Source: Acidimicrobiia bacterium (GTDB lineage: Bacteria > Actinomycetota > Acidimicrobiia > Spongiisociales > ZC4RG35). Taken from it: 43,809 nt of DNA. The DNA lies in contig JACCTH010000079.1 in NCBI GenBank assembly GCA_013812505.1, positions 1-43,809 on the forward strand, in the 5' to 3' direction. The first letter of the stretch is position 1; every line of letters begins with the position of its first letter. This document shows positions 39,506 through 43,809 of this stretch, piece by piece. The notes under the pieces are model-generated. The model had not been told where the DNA came from and ran no database searches. It saw nothing but the letters and a program-made list of their open reading frames with translations. A program made the position numbers and the translations under genes.

Positions 39506-42500
39506 CTACTCAACGAGTACGCCGCCGCTCGCGTTGAAGGTGGCGGTCACGGCTTTGGCCGCGTTCATGGTGACTACACAGGAGCCGGTGCCGGTGCAGG
39601 CGCCTGACCAACCGGCGAAGGTGGCGCCCCTGGTGGCTCGGGCGGTCAGAGTCACCACTGTGCCGTTGCTGTAGGCCTCGGTGCAGTCGGTGCCGCAGTT
39701 GATGCCCGTCGGTGAGCTGGTCACCGTCCCCGTACCCGTGCCAGCTTTGGTGATCGTCAAGGTGAAGGGGCCGCCGCCAGCCGTGTTGAAGGTGGCGGTC
39801 ACAGCTTTGGCAGCATTCATGGTGACTACACAGGAGCCGGTGCCGGTGCAGGCGCCCGACCAACCGGCGAAGGTCGAACCGGCGGCAGGGGTAGCCGTGA
39901 GGGTCACCACCGTGCCGTTGCTGTAGGCCTCGATGCAGTCGGTGCCGCACCTAATCCCGTCGGGGGAGCTCTTCACGGTCCCGGTTCCAGTGCCAGCTTT
40001 GGTGACCGTCAACGTGAAGGGGCCGCCGCCAGCCGTGTTGAACGTGGCGGTCACAGCTTTGGCCGCATTCATGGTAACGACGCAGGAGCCGGTGCCGGTG
40101 CAGGCGCCCGACCAACCGGCGAAGGTGGAACCGGCGGCAGGGGTAGCCGTGAGGGTCACCACTGTGCCGTTGCTGTAGGCCCCGGTGCAGTCGGTGCCGC
40201 AGTTGATGCCCGTCGGTGAGCTGGTCACCGTCCCCGTACCCGTGCCAGCTTTGGTGATCGTCAAGGTGAAGGGGCCGCCGCCGACGCCGGAACCGACGTT
40301 GACGAGGACGCTGATCCCGTTGGTCGATGACGTTGCGGCCAAGACGTCCGCACCCGCGCTCTGAAGTGAATCGGCAGTACCGCTGGCGGCGGTGACGGAT
40401 TCAGCAGTGGCCGGACCTACCACGTCGAGACGACCGTCGCCGTTCATGTCAGCCAACTCGACATCGGTCAAGTCGGTGTGCATGCCGTAACGCAACTGAG
40501 CGCTATCGAAAGTGCCTCCGCCTCGCCCAAAATGGACGCCGATGTCCTTGCCTGTGCGGTTGGCGACAACAATGTCGACGAGGCCGTCACCGTTCACATC
40601 GCCGGTGTCGATCGCCCATTCATTGAACAGGCCGCTGATCACTTCAGACGGCAGGACCTGGGAGATCGTCAATTGACCGAGACCGTTGTTCAACAAAACG
40701 GCCGTGCCTTCTGGGCTGAGGTTGGTCGCGGTCACATCGGTGTCACCGTCACCGTCGAGGTCGGTCAGGGCGAGCTCTCGGTGGCTGGCACCAACGGTGT
40801 ACGAGACGGGGCTGGCGAACTGGCCTCCGCCGGTTCCAAGGGCCACGCCGACATCGCCTTGCCCGAAACTGGCGTTGTTCGTTATGCCTACCAAATCGGT
40901 GAGCCCGTCACCGTTGAGATCGGCACCCATCGCCATAGTGACCTGGTGCAGCACGGGAACGAATATCTCAGTCGGGAAAGCGCCCAAGCCATTGTTGAGG
41001 CTGACGGAGACGTCGCTCGTGTGTGTCCCACAGGAAAAGCCGGACCCGCCAACCACGACGTCCTGATCGCCGTCGTTGTCGACGTCAGCCGTCGTAACGC
41101 GACCAACCCCGCAACCATTTACAGCCTGGAAAGTCGCGGCGCCAAAAGTGCCGTTGCCCGGATTGAGCGCGAAGCCGAATTGCTTGGGAAAGGCGCTGGC
41201 TTGCCACACCAAATCCGGTGCGGAGTCGCCGTTGAGACTCGCTGCCCATACCGAGGTAGGCGATCCGGGAGGCGACGAGATCGTCGAACCCGCAGTTAAC
41301 GCGCCCGAGCCGTCGTTCAGCTTGATGTCGATGACTTTCTGGGTGGGGATGCTGGAGGCCACATCGAGATCGCCGTCAACGTCGAAATCAGCGATGGTCA
41401 CCGTATCGGGAGGGGCGAAGGTCGGGTAGGTCGGAGGTGCCTCGAAGGCGGCGGTGACAGCTTGGGGATGGATTGCGCCGGTCCCGCTGCCTTGGTTGCT
41501 CACTGCCATGTCCAACTTCCCGTCACCGGTGAAGTCGGCCGCCGCGATGTCATGCGGCTGGTGGCTCGATTCCACAATCTGAACGACGCCGAAAATCCCC
41601 GCCCCCTCGTTGAACAGCATCGAGACGTCGCCGGTCAGGCTGGAGCCCAAGGTCGCGCTGTAGATATCGAGGTCACCGTCTCCGTCGTGGTCAGCGAGGA
41701 CGATGTTCATCGAGTTGAACCCGGCCGTGTAGGTGTCGGTCGTGAATGAGAGCCCGCCCTGGTTGCGAAGGACCAAATGAGTCGTCCGACTACCCCCAAC
41801 AGCCAAGTCGGAATCGCCGTCACCGTCGACATCGCCTGCATCCAGCGAGGGGATGCCCGAGTAGTCGGGCCCTGAAAGTGGAATCCGGGTCGCGATGCCA
41901 AAGACGCCGGCGCCGCTGTTGGTCAAGACAACGACCTCGGACTCGTTGGTATTGGAATCGAGCCGTCCGACAGCCAAGTCGCGGTCTCCGTCACCGTCGA
42001 GATCAGCAGAAGTGATGCCTCCCTGCCCATCACCGACGGCGATCTGCTGTTGGGGGCCGAAGGTGCCGCCGCCCTGATTGAGAAGGACGCTGGTGAACGT
42101 CGCGCCCCATCCATTGGTAATCGCCAGGTCGCGGTCGCCATCCCCGTCGAGGTCAACCAGCTCAACCCGACGACCAGCCGAGCCTCCGGTCGCGCTTTCC
42201 CGCGTGAAGGTGCCATTGCCGGAGTTCCGGTAAACATCGATGGAGGTGTTGCTGAGGCTCGAGCCATCGGCTACAGAAACCAAATCGACATCGTTGTCAC
42301 CGTCGATGTCACCAGCAGCGACATCGTTCGAGTTGTCTACGGCCGGATAGTTGACGACGTCAGACAGGGTGCCATCGCCAAGGTTCAACTGGACGGCAAG
42401 ACTGTTGCCCACCACCTGACCCGTAAAGAAGTCCCTCCGCGCCCAAGCTGCATCCACTAGGGCGTCGCCGTTGAAATCCGCTGTTGCCACCGCGGATGGG

Positions 42501-42652
42501 GAGCGGCCCACCGGGTAGCCGACCCAGGTGTCGAAGCGGCCGGCGTCGCCGAGGCTGGTGGCTCCGGCAACCTGCATCAGGCCTATGGCTAAAAGTCCCG
42601 CGACCATGATCAAAGTGCGCGGTGACACCAGGCGGGATTTTCTCGTCTCCAA
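39506..42652 (-). CDS. Secreted FG-GAP/VCBS beta-propeller protein with C-terminal InlB-like repeats
   Basis: The 1048-aa protein starts with a signal peptide (about 12-31, LIMVAGLLAIGLMQVAGAT). Fourteen FG-GAP/VCBS units follow, each with a calcium-type loop such as DLDGDGDRDLAV, DVNGDGLVDIVV or DMNGDGRLDVVG; 14 units would make two seven-bladed propellers. A linker at about 740-795 leads to three 84-residue repeats, FTLTITKAGTGTGTVTSSP ... FAGWSGACTGTGSCVV, which resemble divergent InlB B-repeats. No anchor or sorting motif follows, so it is probably secreted or surface-associated by its repeats. The start is TTG at 42652, preceded by GAGAGAGGG. Role in adhesion or polysaccharide binding is inference. 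Confidence 0.87.
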   Translation of the reverse strand: METRKSRLVSPRTLIMVAGLLAIGLMQVAGATSLGDAGRFDTWVGYPVGRSPSAVATADFNGDALVDAAWARRDFFTGQVVGNSLAVQLNLGDGTLSDVVNYPAVDNSNDVAAGDIDGDNDVDLVSVADGSSLSNTSIDVYRNSGNGTFTRESATGGSAGRRVELVDLDGDGDRDLAITNGWGATFTSVLLNQGGGTFGPQQQIAVGDGQGGITSADLDGDGDRDLAVGRLDSNTNESEVVVLTNSGAGVFGIATRIPLSGPDYSGIPSLDAGDVDGDGDSDLAVGGSRTTHLVLRNQGGLSFTTDTYTAGFNSMNIVLADHDGDGDLDIYSATLGSSLTGDVSMLFNEGAGIFGVVQIVESSHQPHDIAAADFTGDGKLDMAVSNQGSGTGAIHPQAVTAAFEAPPTYPTFAPPDTVTIADFDVDGDLDVASSIPTQKVIDIKLNDGSGALTAGSTISSPPGSPTSVWAASLNGDSAPDLVWQASAFPKQFGFALNPGNGTFGAATFQAVNGCGVGRVTTADVDNDGDQDVVVGGSGFSCGTHTSDVSVSLNNGLGAFPTEIFVPVLHQVTMAMGADLNGDGLTDLVGITNNASFGQGDVGVALGTGGGQFASPVSYTVGASHRELALTDLDGDGDTDVTATNLSPEGTAVLLNNGLGQLTISQVLPSEVISGLFNEWAIDTGDVNGDGLVDIVVANRTGKDIGVHFGRGGGTFDSAQLRYGMHTDLTDVELADMNGDGRLDVVGPATAESVTAASGTADSLQSAGADVLAATSSTNGISVLVNVGSGVGGGPFTLTITKAGTGTGTVTSSPTGINCGTDCTGAYSNGTVVTLTATPAAGSTFAGWSGACTGTGSCVVTMNAAKAVTATFNTAGGGPFTLTVTKAGTGTGTVKSSPDGIRCGTDCIEAYSNGTVVTLTATPAAGSTFAGWSGACTGTGSCVVTMNAAKAVTATFNTAGGGPFTLTITKAGTGTGTVTSSPTGINCGTDCTEAYSNGTVVTLTARATRGATFAGWSGACTGTGSCVVTMNAAKAVTATFNASGGVLVE
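39533..40288 (-). repeat. Three tandem 252-bp repeats encoding the InlB-like domains
   Basis: Copies begin at 39533, 39785 and 40037, exactly 252 bp apart, each encoding 84 residues. In some stretches copies 1 and 3 (protein order) are identical where copy 2 differs, including the segment spelling INCGTDC; in others copies 1 and 2 agree where copy 3 differs (TPAAGSTF versus RATRGATF). The mosaic pattern suggests duplication followed by conversion between copies. Confidence 0.9.
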
Positions 42653-42759
42653 GGTGAACCCTCTCTCCCAGGTAAGGACTGTCGAGATGATACGTACCCC
42701 GAGGGGTATTGGTTCTTCAGCCAGGGATTGTGGGGCGGCAGCCCTATAGCCTTTCGCTC

Positions 42760-43509
42760 ATGCAGCGGAACCCCTGGCTAGTCGGCTCCGTCGCTCTTCT
42801 CGCCGGCATAGCAATCGGGCGCTTGGCTGCGCCCGATAGTCCAGGGACAAGCGAATCGACAGCTACGACAACCACCTCGTCGAGCTCATCGGCAACGGTT
42901 GCTGTCGAGGGCGCCTGCGCAACGCTGCGCGCTCTGACCGTCAACCCTGAACTGCCAGGCGTGTTCGAAGGTGGGAACTTCCTCTGTGTGGACTTCAACG
43001 GACTGGATCTCTCAATGGCCAACTTCGATCGTGCGTATCTTGTCGGCGCCAGTTTCTTCAGAGCCTTCCACCGCAATGCGTCATTCGTCGGCGCTGATCT
43101 TCGCGAGGGCAACCTGATGGACGCCAACCTCGCTGTAGTCGATTTCGCCCGAGCCGACCTCAGAGGCGCACAGCTCCCCTGCGGCTCGGAATTTCAAACG
43201 CCAATGCTCCGCCGAAACTTCACCGCCGCCGACCTCAGTAGCTACGAGGCCGGTGGGTGTGTCTCCATCGGCGGCGGACGCCTTGACCGGGCGAGCTTCA
43301 CAGGGGCCGATCTCGAAAACGTGTGGATCGTGTTCGAATCCTTGGTCGGCGCTGACTTCACCGATGCCAACCTGCGGGGAGTCGTTTTCATGAACCTCGA
43401 AGGTCAGGAAGAGCGTCGGCCCGAGGGTGTCATCTGGTCCAACACCATTTGTCCGGACGGTGTCAACAGCGGAACGCAAGGCTGCGACGACCATCTATTG
43501 CAAGACTGA
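42760..43509 (+). CDS. Membrane-anchored pentapeptide-repeat protein
   Basis: The 249-aa product has a hydrophobic N-terminal segment (about 6-22, WLVGSVALLAGIAIGRL), probably an uncleaved anchor or signal. A Thr/Ser-rich linker is at about 28-50. Pentapeptide repeats A(D/N)Lxx follow, for example GADLREGNLMDANLAVVDF, RADLRGAQL and GADFTDANLRGVVF. The C-terminus, GVIWSNTICPDGVNSGTQGC, is a known ending for such proteins, with a likely disulfide. They form right-handed quadrilateral beta-helices; the function here is unknown. Divergent from the beta-propeller gene over 107 bp. Confidence 0.85.
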   Translation: MQRNPWLVGSVALLAGIAIGRLAAPDSPGTSESTATTTTSSSSSATVAVEGACATLRALTVNPELPGVFEGGNFLCVDFNGLDLSMANFDRAYLVGASFFRAFHRNASFVGADLREGNLMDANLAVVDFARADLRGAQLPCGSEFQTPMLRRNFTAADLSSYEAGGCVSIGGGRLDRASFTGADLENVWIVFESLVGADFTDANLRGVVFMNLEGQEERRPEGVIWSNTICPDGVNSGTQGCDDHLLQD

Positions 43510-43518
43510 CAACGGCTC

Positions 43519-43560
43519 GCTCGGCAGTCGACCGTTCTGGCCGAGCCCAGAATTTTCTTT
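43519..43560 (+). terminator. Intrinsic terminator after the pentapeptide-repeat gene
   Basis: GCTCGGCAG (43519-43527) pairs with CTG-g-CCGAGC (43537-43546) with one bulged base and a 9-nt loop, 10 nt after the stop codon. AATTTTCTTTGGATTTCTTTT follows in two T-rich blocks. It is the only clearly intrinsic terminator in the window. Confidence 0.75.
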
Positions 43561-43583
43561 GGATTTCTTTTCGGAATCGGTCG

Positions 43584-43809
43584 TTGCGGAACCGTTTCTG
43601 TCACACCCTCTGCCCGCCTGATGACCGCCGCCCGCACCGACCTCCCCCAGGTGCGGGAAAAGATGTTGGCCGGGAGTGGGGGATCGACCGGGCCGCAGTA
43701 GTCGCCAAGTTGGCCGCCGCCGGCCTCCCCGCCGACCAGCTGTTGGAGACGGCGGATACGTTTTCGTTGGGCCGGCTCTACGGCCTGTTGGAGAAGACCC
43801 GCCGCCTCG
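43584..43809 (+). other. Unidentified coding-like fragment at the right edge
   Basis: A plus-strand frame runs to the edge with GREWGIDRAAVVAKLAAAGLP and QLLETADTFSLGRLYGLLEK from about 43668. It looks protein-like (regular amphipathic helices, high third-base GC), but I do not recognise it. The segment upstream (PPPGAGKDVG) is unconvincing, and another frame opens with ATG at 43621 but stops at 43710. It may be the 5' part of a gene cut by the edge, or a frameshifted remnant. The rest of 43510-43620 holds only the terminator and T-rich spacer. Confidence 0.25.

Overview
The window is 43.8 kb of dense, high-GC bacterial chromosome. Intergenic gaps are short, many genes share 1-4 nt start/stop overlaps, and GTG and TTG starts are common. 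Gene content (alkyltransferase-like protein, PadR, DtxR, DUF4383, a DUF222/HNH remnant, a small DivIVA-like coiled-coil protein next to rpmF/yceD) points to Actinomycetota, most likely an uncultured deep-branching lineage of the Acidimicrobiia type. That placement is inference. No rRNA, tRNA, CRISPR array, prophage or intact insertion sequence was seen.

Layout. 1-5803: a partial comM/yifB ATPase gene, a crotonase-family gene, two tiny plus-strand genes, an ABC exporter pair, then yraN, lepB, rplS and trmD on the minus strand. 5804-9772: an acyl-CoA dehydrogenase, a small operon (32-aa microprotein, ribbon-helix-helix protein, DUF4097 protein) behind a repeat-rich promoter, and a nickel/cobalt-type transporter. 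9929-13285: a Gmad2-type lipoprotein, then rimM, khpA, rpsP and ffh. The usual rpsP-rimM-trmD-rplS block is therefore split by about 5 kb of accessory genes. 13333-18105: phosphoenolpyruvate carboxylase and a cytoplasmic molybdopterin oxidoreductase. 18146-22745: nucleoside salvage (upp, deoB, deoA) with an alkyltransferase-like DNA-repair protein overlapping upp, DUF4383 and EamA membrane proteins. 22884-28872: an AlkZ-like winged-helix protein, both ETF subunits, a MORN-variant protein, a PadR/membrane-protein pair with an operator inside its promoter, a broken HNH endonuclease gene, a lipoprotein and a phosphodiesterase. 28880-34827: cdd, ftsY, smc, acylphosphatase and mutM. 34879-39470: a DtxR-type regulator facing a tightly overlapped housekeeping block read rsmD, coaD, DivIVA-like, yceD, rpmF, plsX, rnc. 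39506-43809: a 1048-aa secreted beta-propeller protein with three near-identical C-terminal repeats, a membrane-anchored pentapeptide-repeat protein with a good terminator, and an unidentified fragment at the edge.

How the parts fit. Translation and protein targeting are covered by ffh, ftsY, lepB, rpsP, rplS, rimM, trmD, khpA, rsmD, rpmF and rnc. ETF would take electrons from acyl-CoA dehydrogenases such as the one at 5804, alongside the crotonase. Upp, Cdd, DeoA and DeoB form a pyrimidine/deoxyribose salvage set. The most distinctive material is: the microprotein/RHH/DUF4097 operon with helically phased TGTCA boxes; a 47-bp hairpin repeat found twice with compensating stem changes; rimM and coaD, whose only plausible start codon is CTG; and the PadR promoter with its palindromic operator between -35 and -10.
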